Shown one piece after another: positions 53,886 through 60,863 of a stretch of DNA of 64,000 nt (its first letter is position 1; the number at the start of each line of letters is the position of its first letter). Below the pieces are notes generated by a model. The model saw nothing but the letters and a program-made list of their open reading frames with translations, was not told the DNA's origin and searched no databases. Made by a program: the position numbers and the translations under genes. Origin of the DNA: Syntrophaceae bacterium (lineage in GTDB: Bacteria; Desulfobacterota; Syntrophia; Syntrophales; UBA2192); NCBI GenBank assembly GCA_013177795.1, contig JABLXY010000004.1, forward strand, positions 172,001-236,000. Direction: 5' to 3'.

Positions 53886-54856
53886 CAGTCACGCTCCTCG
53901 CAGATGCAGCCGGGCGGGCCACCCGAACCTGGGTCTCCATTGGAGCCATCGTCGTCCGGGAAATGAATGACCAAGTCCAAGCCGTTCGCCATGGCGACAT
54001 GGATCGTGCCGTCGGCCTCGATGACGCCCTTGTGACCGCTTTCCATGGCCGTAAAGCCCTTGGCCCCGCCGGGGACCAGACGAACCTCGATATCCTCTCC
54101 CACGCCTTCGATGCGGGAAATGCCGAGCACCACCGAGGTGCCCGCGGGGTTGCCGATTATGGCCGTGCGCTCTGACTGGAATACATCCAACCGGTATCCG
54201 CCCGGCAGCTCGATGCGGTAGCGTCTTTGCGCGGTCTGGTTCGGATCGATGTCCAGGGGAAGCCCCTCGATCCCGGCCGCTTTATGGGTCATCCGCACCG
54301 CCTCGGGCTTGAGCGTAAGCTCTCGCCCATCGGGAAGGGTCACCACGCCGCCGCGCGCGGGTTCGAGAAGGGCCACAGAGCCATCCATACCGATGGCCGT
54401 CAGTCTTCCGTCCGGTCCCACCCGAACCATGACGCCATCGGCCAGGGTGAAAAGGCGTCCTCCGTCGGGAAGGTCTCTCACAACAGTGCCGGCGGGCATC
54501 GTGACGAAGGGGTCGAAATCCGGCGGCATTGGTTGATCCACGGCCTGCATGTATTGCTGCGCGCTTTCTGCGTGAGCCTCCAATACCGTTTGCGCTTCCG
54601 CCCGCAGGGTTTCGGAGGCGTCGTGACTCTGCTGCAGAATGCCTTTGATCTCGGCCAGACCGTCTCGGATCTGCTGGAGATAGGGCGGCTCACCCTCGCT
54701 GTCCGTCACGCCGAGCCCGTCGGCGATCAGACGCGCCAGCGCCATGAGTTCATAGTGGGATTCCGAGGAACTCGTCTGCTCGATGATCGGCCCGCCTTCT
54801 TCGCCGTAACCATATCCGTACCCGTATCCGAAACCTTCTTCGTCAAACATCACCAT
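53885..54856 (-). CDS. Hypothetical baseplate-associated protein
   Basis: 323 residues. A Gly/Tyr-rich head (EEGFGYGYGYGYGEEGG) is followed by helices (about 30-105) and a beta-helix-like half with repeats such as TVVRDLPDGGRLFTLADGVM and GGVVTLPDGRELTLKPEAVR. The ending PPGCICEERD has two Cys. Not recognised; the repeats suggest a fibrous or needle structure. Confidence 0.6.
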   Translation of the reverse strand: MVMFDEEGFGYGYGYGYGEEGGPIIEQTSSSESHYELMALARLIADGLGVTDSEGEPPYLQQIRDGLAEIKGILQQSHDASETLRAEAQTVLEAHAESAQQYMQAVDQPMPPDFDPFVTMPAGTVVRDLPDGGRLFTLADGVMVRVGPDGRLTAIGMDGSVALLEPARGGVVTLPDGRELTLKPEAVRMTHKAAGIEGLPLDIDPNQTAQRRYRIELPGGYRLDVFQSERTAIIGNPAGTSVVLGISRIEGVGEDIEVRLVPGGAKGFTAMESGHKGVIEADGTIHVAMANGLDLVIHFPDDDGSNGDPGSGGPPGCICEERD

Positions 54857-54868
54857 GACGAATAACTC

Positions 54869-55171
54869 CTATGACGGAATGCCATATCCGCCTCCGCTTT
54901 CCTCGATCACTTCAACCTGGATGTAGCGGACACTGTCCCGCGAAGGAGAATCATAGACAATGATGACCGTCGCTCCGACACTCCAACCGAGTTGCACTCG
55001 TCCTTCCCAGTCGACCCAGGCGATGTCCGAATTGACGGATTCGTATTGCAATTCGCCTTTGGGGTTTCCTCGGATCGAAAGGGGGATCGACATGGACCAC
55101 CAACTACGCGTGACCCTGATTTTTTTCGGAAATACATCCCAGTAGCGGAAATCCATTTCACCGAATTCCAT
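54869..55171 (-). CDS. Small hypothetical tail protein
   Basis: 100 residues from the ATG at 55171 (EFGEMDFRYWDVFPKKIRV). A start at 55186 is possible. Beta-rich with VQLGWSVGATVIIVYDSPSR. Lies between PAAR and the Gly/Tyr-rich protein; no known family. Confidence 0.58.
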   Translation of the reverse strand: MEFGEMDFRYWDVFPKKIRVTRSWWSMSIPLSIRGNPKGELQYESVNSDIAWVDWEGRVQLGWSVGATVIIVYDSPSRDSVRYIQVEVIEESGGGYGIPS

Positions 55172-55182
55172 TGCTCGCCCCC

Positions 55183-55449
55183 TCAATCGTCGTTCGTGTT
55201 CAGGCTGCCGGTCACGATGATCGCGCCGCAGGCCGTGATGTCGCCGATGCGGGCGTTTGGCAGTCCTTCGGTCGCCGTGTCGAGACTGCCCGTGACGATG
55301 GGCGTCACGCCGTGACCCGGTATCGGGCAGACGTGCAAGTCGCCCAGTCGCGCTGCGGGTCTTCCGTTGACAACGGTGCGAAGCGCTCCTGTGACGATTA
55401 CGCCGCCGTGACTGGAGATGTCGCCGAGTCTCGCCTGTGGTCGAGCCAT
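55183..55449 (-). CDS. PAAR-motif spike tip protein
   Basis: 88 residues with three PAAR-type repeats: QARLGDISSHGGVIVTG, PAARLGDLHVCPIPGHG and NARIGDITACGAIIVTG. His and Cys in the second and third repeats can hold the metal ion at the tip. PAAR proteins sharpen the membrane-puncturing spike of contractile tails and type VI systems. Start at 55449 is set by family alignment and the ribosome site GGGGAAA; it begins 2 bases after the previous stop. Confidence 0.88.
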   Translation of the reverse strand: MARPQARLGDISSHGGVIVTGALRTVVNGRPAARLGDLHVCPIPGHGVTPIVTGSLDTATEGLPNARIGDITACGAIIVTGSLNTNDD

Positions 55450-55451
55450 GA

Positions 55452-55826
55452 CTATTTCCCCGCCAGAAGGTGGATCAGAAAGCCGACAATGCCGCCCACG
55501 GCACCGCCGACGGTGAGCACGAGACCGATCACCTTCCACATGGTCTCAACGCCCATCTTCTCGTTCATCCCCGACTGCAGGTTCTTGATGTCATCAGCGT
55601 GGCGGCGAAGGTCGTCCTGAATGTTCCGCACCAAGAGGTCCACGTTCTCCTTGTCCGATTTCTTCTCGATCTCGCGTTCGATCTTCTCTAAGCGTGCCTG
55701 GATTTCCCGCCGGTGGTCTTCGAGGATGGTGCGGAACTCAGCGCGCCATGATTCAAAGGTGCGCGCCAGAAGACGTTCGCTTTGCTCCCAATTACACGGC
55801 GGTTGGCCGAGTTCACGTTCATCCAT
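55452..55826 (-). CDS. Coiled-coil protein with C-terminal membrane segment (XhlA/holin-like)
   Basis: 124 residues: a helical, charged coiled coil (about 25-90; HRREIQARLEKIEREIEKKS) then one hydrophobic segment (VIGLVLTVGGAVGGIVGFLI). This layout resembles haemolysin XhlA and related lysis-helper proteins of phages. It overlaps the glycosyltransferase stop by 8 bases. Confidence 0.65.
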   Translation of the reverse strand: MDERELGQPPCNWEQSERLLARTFESWRAEFRTILEDHRREIQARLEKIEREIEKKSDKENVDLLVRNIQDDLRRHADDIKNLQSGMNEKMGVETMWKVIGLVLTVGGAVGGIVGFLIHLLAGK

Positions 55827-56586
55827 CGGGGTTTCTCCTCTTCAATCTGAACTGCTCGCGAATCTGAAGGTCGACTTCGAAGCGCTCGGACAGGCCACGA
55901 CGTTCCAAGGCTCTTGAAATGGCCTCCCGAGACCATTGGACCTGTTCCAATCTCATCTCATGGGAAACGGATTCAGGATGGATGCGGTAATGGTAAAGAG
56001 GTTTCTGGATACGGCGGATCTCGGTGATTTCCGAAAGGCGCAGGCAAAGGTCATAATCCTCGGCGCATTGAAACTCGTCGTCGATGCCGCCGGCCTGCTC
56101 GAACACCGAACGCCGAATGAGACGAAAATGGAAGGTCATAAAATCGAGAAGCAGTCGATCTTTGGAATATGGAATTCGGCAACGCCTGCCGTAACTCTTG
56201 ACCTGGTCGGCGGCATCGATGACCTGGTAGTCCGTATAGACCATTCCGACGTTCGGGTTTTCATTTAGCACCGCGACCGTTTCCTCCAACGCCGTGGGAG
56301 CGAGCGTATCGTCGCTGTCCACCCAACACAGGTATGGCCCGAAGGTGTCGGCCAGGGCGGCTTTCAGGGACCTGACGGCCCCCCGGTGGTTGCATGCGGC
56401 AATACGGATGCGTCTGTCTTTCTTGGCGCATTCGATAACGATTTGGGCGGTCTTGTCGGTCGAGCCGTCATCCCAAACGAGCAGATCGAAGTCTGTATAA
56501 GTCTGAGCAAGCACGCTTTCGATGGCCCGGCCGATATATCGCTCCCGGTTATATCCCCTGATGATTATTGAAACAGTTGGATACAT
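55819..56586 (-). CDS. Family 2 glycosyltransferase embedded in the tail operon
   Basis: 255 residues. A GT-A fold: TVSIIIRGYNRERYIGRAIE, LVWDDGSTDKT (D39/D40) and the nucleotide-sugar metal motif CWVDSDD (D90, D92, D93), then EDYDLCLRL as the family's third acidic motif. No signal or membrane segment, so it acts in the cytoplasm. It has a coupled start 11 bases after the spike gene and overlaps the XhlA-like gene. GT2 enzymes are not standard tail parts; it could glycosylate fibre or spike proteins, or alter the host surface. A later-acquired cargo gene is also possible. Confidence 0.85.
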   Translation of the reverse strand: MYPTVSIIIRGYNRERYIGRAIESVLAQTYTDFDLLVWDDGSTDKTAQIVIECAKKDRRIRIAACNHRGAVRSLKAALADTFGPYLCWVDSDDTLAPTALEETVAVLNENPNVGMVYTDYQVIDAADQVKSYGRRCRIPYSKDRLLLDFMTFHFRLIRRSVFEQAGGIDDEFQCAEDYDLCLRLSEITEIRRIQKPLYHYRIHPESVSHEMRLEQVQWSREAISRALERRGLSERFEVDLQIREQFRLKRRNPDG

Positions 56587-56597
56587 AAGTTCTTCCT

Positions 56598-57647
56598 CTA
56601 CGGGTTGATCAACACCTTGTTCGAGGATCGGATGACGATGTTCCCCATGACTGCGTCCATGAGGATCACGCTTCCGGATTTATCAGTGGCTTGAATGCGT
56701 TCCTGACCGGCGGCCGCGTTCATCACGACCACCTGGCCGGCCTTGTCCGTGAGGCGGATCATCTCGGTCCCGGCGGTGGAATCGATGAGGATTTCCTGCG
56801 TACCGCAGAGCCCCCAGATGTGCACCTTCTCCTTGCCTTTGGTGGTGTCGATGAGAATCTTCTGCCAGCGGGCGCGGGACTTGTCGCAGGATTGGATATG
56901 GATTTTCTCCTTGTCTTTCCACGCCTCCCAGCGCACGAACTGGCGGCACAGATCGGTGATCTCGATCCGGGCTTTCTGGTCCTTGATGTCCGAGTCGATG
57001 TCGAGCTGGTCGCCCTGCTCGGCGTCCTTGGTTCCCCGGCGGCGCGCATTGCCGGTCTGAACGTCACGCTTCACGCGGCATTCCATGTGCAGAAGTTGCC
57101 CGGCCCGGTCGATGACCTTGAGGAACTCCTCCTCGTCCCGGTCGTCGAGAACGATGGTGTGACCGGTCTCGGTCTTGAGAAGAACCTTGCGGCGCGGACA
57201 GTAGTACGGCGGGTGGCCGTGGTGTTTCTTGTGCTCCAGGTCGTCCAGCCGGTCGGGCTTGTGCTCGACCTTGTCCTCACAGTCATGGCAGGTCGGATCG
57301 GAACATAGGCGTTTGGATTCCTCCGGTTGCTCGCCGGGGTTGCTCCTGGCCAGCCATACGCCGGACCAGATCGGGTATTGGACGTTGCCGCCCTCGAACT
57401 CGGCCCAGACGGAGGCGCCCTCCTCGGGGACGAGAAACACCCCGATGTCTTCGTTGCCGCCGTAGGCAAAGCACGGCCACGCCCAATCCGACCAGTTCTC
57501 CTTGCCGGTGCCGAGCACCGCAGGAATTTCGAGTCGGCAGCGGCCGAGCCGCTCCGGATCGTTGTTGTCCCGCAAGAAGGCACGGTACTTTCCGTACCAA
57601 CGGTTCTTGTAGCGTTCCTCGTGCTGGCGGTCCTGTGTCTCGATCAC
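56598..57647 (-). CDS. Baseplate spike protein V (gpV/VgrG-like OB-fold)
   Basis: 349 residues, GTG start at 57647 with GGAGG upstream. The N-terminal gp5-type OB fold reads RWYGKYRAFLRDNNDPERLG and WSDWAWPCFAYGGNEDIGVF, then FEGGNVQYPIWSGVW. Between about 115 and 150 lies a Cys/His-rich insert (LCSDPTCHDCEDK, HKKHHGHPPYYC) which may bind metal. The C-terminal part has beta-helix repeats (IHIQSCDKSRARWQKILIDT, IWGLCGTQEILIDSTAGTEM) forming the spike shaft, capped by PAAR encoded downstream. Confidence 0.85.
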   Translation of the reverse strand: MIETQDRQHEERYKNRWYGKYRAFLRDNNDPERLGRCRLEIPAVLGTGKENWSDWAWPCFAYGGNEDIGVFLVPEEGASVWAEFEGGNVQYPIWSGVWLARSNPGEQPEESKRLCSDPTCHDCEDKVEHKPDRLDDLEHKKHHGHPPYYCPRRKVLLKTETGHTIVLDDRDEEEFLKVIDRAGQLLHMECRVKRDVQTGNARRRGTKDAEQGDQLDIDSDIKDQKARIEITDLCRQFVRWEAWKDKEKIHIQSCDKSRARWQKILIDTTKGKEKVHIWGLCGTQEILIDSTAGTEMIRLTDKAGQVVVMNAAAGQERIQATDKSGSVILMDAVMGNIVIRSSNKVLINP

Positions 57648-57662
57648 GGTTCGTCCTCCGAA

Positions 57663-57989
57663 TTACTTCAGCGGCAGGAAGCCCCGCAGCACCTCGCGCA
57701 CGATGCGGGTGACAGGTCCGTCCGGCGTCTTCTTCGGATCGACTTTGGCCACGGCATGACGCAGGGCGTCCTGCGCCGCGGTTTCGAGCTTGAGTTCCTG
57801 ACCGGCGACGCCGGTTTTGACCTCTTTCGCGCCGAGCCGCTCGATGACGCCGATCACCGCGTCCAGTGCCACGGCCTTGGCCCGGCCCCAGGCCGTGAGC
57901 TTGATGACGGTGAGGAGCGTCACGAACAAGGTCGCGATGAGTTCCTTGTGGTCCAGGATGATGGTCAGAATCTGTTCAAACTGCTGCAT
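57663..57989 (-). CDS. Small membrane protein, holin-like
   Basis: 108 residues from the ATG at 57989, which has GGAGGTG upstream; a GTG at 57998 overlaps that site. One hydrophobic segment near the N-terminus (HKELIATLFVTLLTVIKLTAW) and a basic helical tail. It overlaps the end of the M15 endolysin gene by 14 bases, as holins often do. Confidence 0.6.
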   Translation of the reverse strand: MQQFEQILTIILDHKELIATLFVTLLTVIKLTAWGRAKAVALDAVIGVIERLGAKEVKTGVAGQELKLETAAQDALRHAVAKVDPKKTPDGPVTRIVREVLRGFLPLK

Positions 57990-58407
57990 TGCGGTCACCT
58001 CCGTTGGTTGTCATGGCTACTTCGAACGAAACGTATTTGCCGTCGAGGTGTCCCCATCGGGACCGCCCCTCGCGTATGTCGACGTGAATGAATCCCCGCT
58101 CCGGGTAGACGCCGATTCCGCCCTCGCGGAAAGCAGTCACCCGCTCGGCGAGTTCGTACATCCCGGCGACGGACAAGCCCTTGATCACGATGTCCGCGGC
58201 GTGTCCGAGCAGATGTCGACTCTGTTTCGCACCGCCCACCGCACGGTTGTGCTCGGGGCAGCGGTAGCCGCTGGTGACGCGGACGGGCGCGTCCGCAAGA
58301 TCGCGGAGCTGCTGGAGCGCATCCACCAGGCGTGGATCGATCTCGGCCCTGCCGCAGCACCGGCAGGCGAACTCGCTCCTCGAGAAATTCCGGCTCAAAT
58401 CTCCCAT
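57976..58407 (-). CDS. Peptidase M15-type endolysin
   Basis: 143 residues. The zinc-peptidase motifs of M15A D-Ala-D-Ala carboxypeptidases are complete: SRHLLGHAADI (H65, D72) and GFIHVDI (H108, with D110). The preamble DAPVRVTSGYRCPEHNRAVG fits the family. It would cut peptidoglycan cross-links, either for lysis or for tail entry. No signal peptide, so release depends on the holin-like product. Confidence 0.9.
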   Translation of the reverse strand: MGDLSRNFSRSEFACRCCGRAEIDPRLVDALQQLRDLADAPVRVTSGYRCPEHNRAVGGAKQSRHLLGHAADIVIKGLSVAGMYELAERVTAFREGGIGVYPERGFIHVDIREGRSRWGHLDGKYVSFEVAMTTNGGDRNAAV

Positions 58408-58420
58408 GTGCTTTTCCTCC

Positions 58421-59686
58421 TTACAGCCTCCGCCCGCTGTCCGCGTCGATGGTCACCATCGGCGGCGGCTCTTCCTTCGGCGTGGGCGGCGCTTCCTGGT
58501 CGTTCTGCTTGCCCTTGGCCTCGTCCGACTTGTCGCCGGCCCCTTTGCCCAGGGCGTTTTTCTTGAGTTTCAGTTCGCAGTGGTATCCACCCTCGCCGAA
58601 AGCGTGGCGGACCGAATGGCAGTAGTAGACGCCCGAGAATTTGCGGCCCACGCCTTTGACCTCCACGTTCTGCTTGGCGCGCAGCGCGGGGATGCCGATG
58701 GTCACCGCGTCAGCTTCCACCTGGCGGAGTTCCGCCTCGCGGAATTTCCCCTCGGAGAGGTCCTGTGCCGGTTCCTGCCGGGGCTCCTCGTGGAAGCCCT
58801 CGGAACGGTCAAAGGTGGGGACCACCTGCCCGGACTCCTGCTCCTTGAACGCCCCCTCGCCTGTGTTCCCGTCCACCAGGTAGGTCCGCTTGCCGAGCGA
58901 TGTCCGCTCCGGGGTGGTCTCGTTGTTGGCCTTGTGCTCGACCGGCTCTTTCTTGCGGGGGTCCACGCCCACGGCTTTGGTCTCGACGCCCGCTCCCTTG
59001 GCCCCCTGTGATTGCGTCGAGGGGCGGAAGGAACGTAGAACGCCCTTGCGGTCGGTGAAGTACTCGAGGATCGCGGCGGGTTTCTTGTCCAGATCGCGGG
59101 GATGGAAATGCAGCTCGTCGTCCTGGATGTAGAAGACGTATCCGGTGACGCCGTCGCCGTCCTTGTCGCGCGCCTTTCCGGCCAGCTCCTTGAGGAACTG
59201 GGCGTCTGAAATGTTGCTCTGGGTCACGCGCAGATGGCGGGCTTTCGTGGGCGTGACCACCGGAGTGAGGCCGTTGGTCCCTGCGATCTCTTCGGCGATC
59301 TCGGAATAGAGGATGCCGGGCGCGGGCTTCTGCCAGACCTTCTGGTTCTCCTTCCCGGCCAGCTTGAAACCTTTGTCGTAGGCCTTGATGCGGATCGTCG
59401 GATCGCCGTCCTCCGGGAAGTCGTAGTCGATGTCCTTGATGACTGCTTTCTTGCGCGGCGAGAGGTTGCCGACATATCCGAAACGGGCGACGATCTCGTT
59501 GCCTTCCTGGAACAGAGGATCGTCGACGAACTGGAGGTTCCGGTCGGTGACCGCGAGCTCCAACACGTCGAGTTCCTCCTCGTTGTCCTCGAAGACGAAG
59601 GAGGTGATCTCTTGCGTGATATCCGCCGAGAGGGTCTGCCCCTCGATCTGGATCAGAAAGGTCGGTTTGAAGGTGTCGATATCCAT
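58421..59686 (-). CDS. Tail hub protein (gpD/late control D-like)
   Basis: 421 residues. FEDNEEELDVLELAVTDRNL and GNEIVARFGYVG match the gpD/gp27-like hub; then GILYSEIAEEIAGTNGLTPV, ISDAQFLKELAGKARDKDGD and VFYIQDDELHFHPRDLDKKP. It ends with a Pro/Glu-rich low-complexity tail. The trimer links tube to spike. Neighbours gpX-like LysM and gpV agree. Confidence 0.85.
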   Translation of the reverse strand: MDIDTFKPTFLIQIEGQTLSADITQEITSFVFEDNEEELDVLELAVTDRNLQFVDDPLFQEGNEIVARFGYVGNLSPRKKAVIKDIDYDFPEDGDPTIRIKAYDKGFKLAGKENQKVWQKPAPGILYSEIAEEIAGTNGLTPVVTPTKARHLRVTQSNISDAQFLKELAGKARDKDGDGVTGYVFYIQDDELHFHPRDLDKKPAAILEYFTDRKGVLRSFRPSTQSQGAKGAGVETKAVGVDPRKKEPVEHKANNETTPERTSLGKRTYLVDGNTGEGAFKEQESGQVVPTFDRSEGFHEEPRQEPAQDLSEGKFREAELRQVEADAVTIGIPALRAKQNVEVKGVGRKFSGVYYCHSVRHAFGEGGYHCELKLKKNALGKGAGDKSDEAKGKQNDQEAPPTPKEEPPPMVTIDADSGRRL

Positions 59687-59784
59687 GCGCCGATCTCCAG
59701 TCGGCCCGCCTGAAAGACGGACTCCACCGGATACTTACCGGCGCGCGGCGCGAGGTGTCGGGATGGATGTATGAGTCCGGGGAC

Positions 59785-60075
59785 TCAGTCCAGAAGCCGC
59801 ATGCTGACGTGTTCGGCCGAGGGGATGCGCAGGATGGTCCCCGGCATCAGTTCCATGGGAAAGAAAATGTCGTTGTAGTCGCAGATGATCCACCAGAGAT
59901 CGGCCTGTCCCAGATAGCGATGGGCGAGCAAATCGACCCGGTCCCCCTCGACCACCGTGTGAAACCGGTCGTCGGGGCGTGGCTTGCCCTCGGTCGGAAG
60001 ACGCGTGCCCAGGAAATCCCCTTCTCCCGACGTGTAGAGTATGGATGCCGCGTATCTGGATCGCCGTCCGATCAT
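59785..60075 (-). CDS. LysM-like baseplate/tail protein (gpX/gp53-like)
   Basis: 96 residues from the ATG at 60075, which overlaps the previous stop by 4 bases. VVEGDRVDLLAHRYLGQADLWW and MPGTILRIPS form a LysM-like domain as in P2 gpX and injection-system Afp7-like proteins. A much longer upstream extension in this frame was not accepted because it is antisense-free shadow of the 60072-60542 gene. Confidence 0.78.
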   Translation of the reverse strand: MIGRRSRYAASILYTSGEGDFLGTRLPTEGKPRPDDRFHTVVEGDRVDLLAHRYLGQADLWWIICDYNDIFFPMELMPGTILRIPSAEHVSMRLLD

Positions 60076-60542
60076 CCGCGCACCTCCGAGTAGTCCACGG
60101 ACTGGTCGATGTACTCCTCGAGCATCACGTCCACTTCGGCATGCTGGGGCAGCAGGTTGTCCCGGTCGAACATGTGGAAGAACCGGGCCTTCACCTGGCG
60201 GACGACGCAGAGCACGCCCGGGTAGAGGTCTCCGAATATGAAGATCACCCGGTGCGGGGCATTCTTGAGCATGGTTCCGGCGTGTTCGGGATAGAGCAGT
60301 GAGCGCAGCCAGTCCACCGACTCCTTTACCGCCCCCTTGAAGAAGACCAGCTTGAAACCGATCTTGCGCGGTTCGCCGGCCACGTACTGGTAGCGGGGAT
60401 GGCTCATGCCCGGAATCTTGATGGCCGCATAGGCCGTGCTCTTCTCGTCGACGATGTCGTTCGGGTTGTACTGGAAATCGAGGTAGTCGCCCGTGTCCAC
60501 GTCCACCAGGTATGCGGTGATCTCTTTCTGGTCCCAGGCCAC
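60072..60542 (-). CDS. Contractile injection tube-associated protein (CIS_tube-like)
   Basis: 156 residues. LDFQYNPNDIVDEKSTAYAA, then MSHPRYQYVAGEPRKIGFKL and SVDWLRSLLYPEH, match the N-terminal domain of tube-capping proteins (Afp7/PVC7-like) that join tube and baseplate hub. In injection systems it is fused with LysM; here the LysM part is the next gene, translationally coupled, as a split version. Confidence 0.8.
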   Translation of the reverse strand: MAWDQKEITAYLVDVDTGDYLDFQYNPNDIVDEKSTAYAAIKIPGMSHPRYQYVAGEPRKIGFKLVFFKGAVKESVDWLRSLLYPEHAGTMLKNAPHRVIFIFGDLYPGVLCVVRQVKARFFHMFDRDNLLPQHAEVDVMLEEYIDQSVDYSEVRG

Positions 60543-60544
60543 GG

Positions 60545-60856
60545 CTACAGCACCTCCACCTCGACCACGGGCTTGCCCAGACGCCGGGCATGATCGACTT
60601 CCCGGCGCATGCCGTCGGAAAGGCCTTCGCCGGTGAACACCCAGACCTCGTCGCAGAACTCCATGAACGTCAGGCCGCAGGCGATGCCTGCCTCGCGTTC
60701 GGAGGTCTTCCCGTCATCCAGGAAGCGCGTGTAGAGAAGGTGCGGCGCAAAGGGCGCACAACCGCGCTCCACCGCTTTCCGGCAAAGCCGCTCGGCGGTC
60801 GCCGTGTTCCGGGGAACATCCCCGGCGTACCGGCTGCAAATGAATACCCGTTTCAT
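60545..60856 (-). CDS. Nucleoside 2-deoxyribosyltransferase-like (DUF4406/DUF7768) protein
   Basis: 103 residues: KRVFICSRYAGDVPRNTATA, FAPHLLYTRFLDDG and CDEVWVFTGEGLSDGMRREV, matching the Rossmann-like nucleoside deoxyribosyltransferase fold with a conserved Asp and Glu. Such small proteins occur in phages, perhaps cleaving nucleotides. It lies 8 bases after the tape measure gene and 3 before the tube gene, an unusual place for a metabolic enzyme. Confidence 0.8.
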   Translation of the reverse strand: MKRVFICSRYAGDVPRNTATAERLCRKAVERGCAPFAPHLLYTRFLDDGKTSEREAGIACGLTFMEFCDEVWVFTGEGLSDGMRREVDHARRLGKPVVEVEVL

Positions 60857-60863
60857 GCGTTCC

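Noticed and set aside
59785-60591. 268-codon version of the LysM gene
   Set aside because: Its first 170 codons lie over the CIS_tube-like gene in another frame and are Arg/Gly-rich nonsense; the ATG at 60075 has a coupled start.
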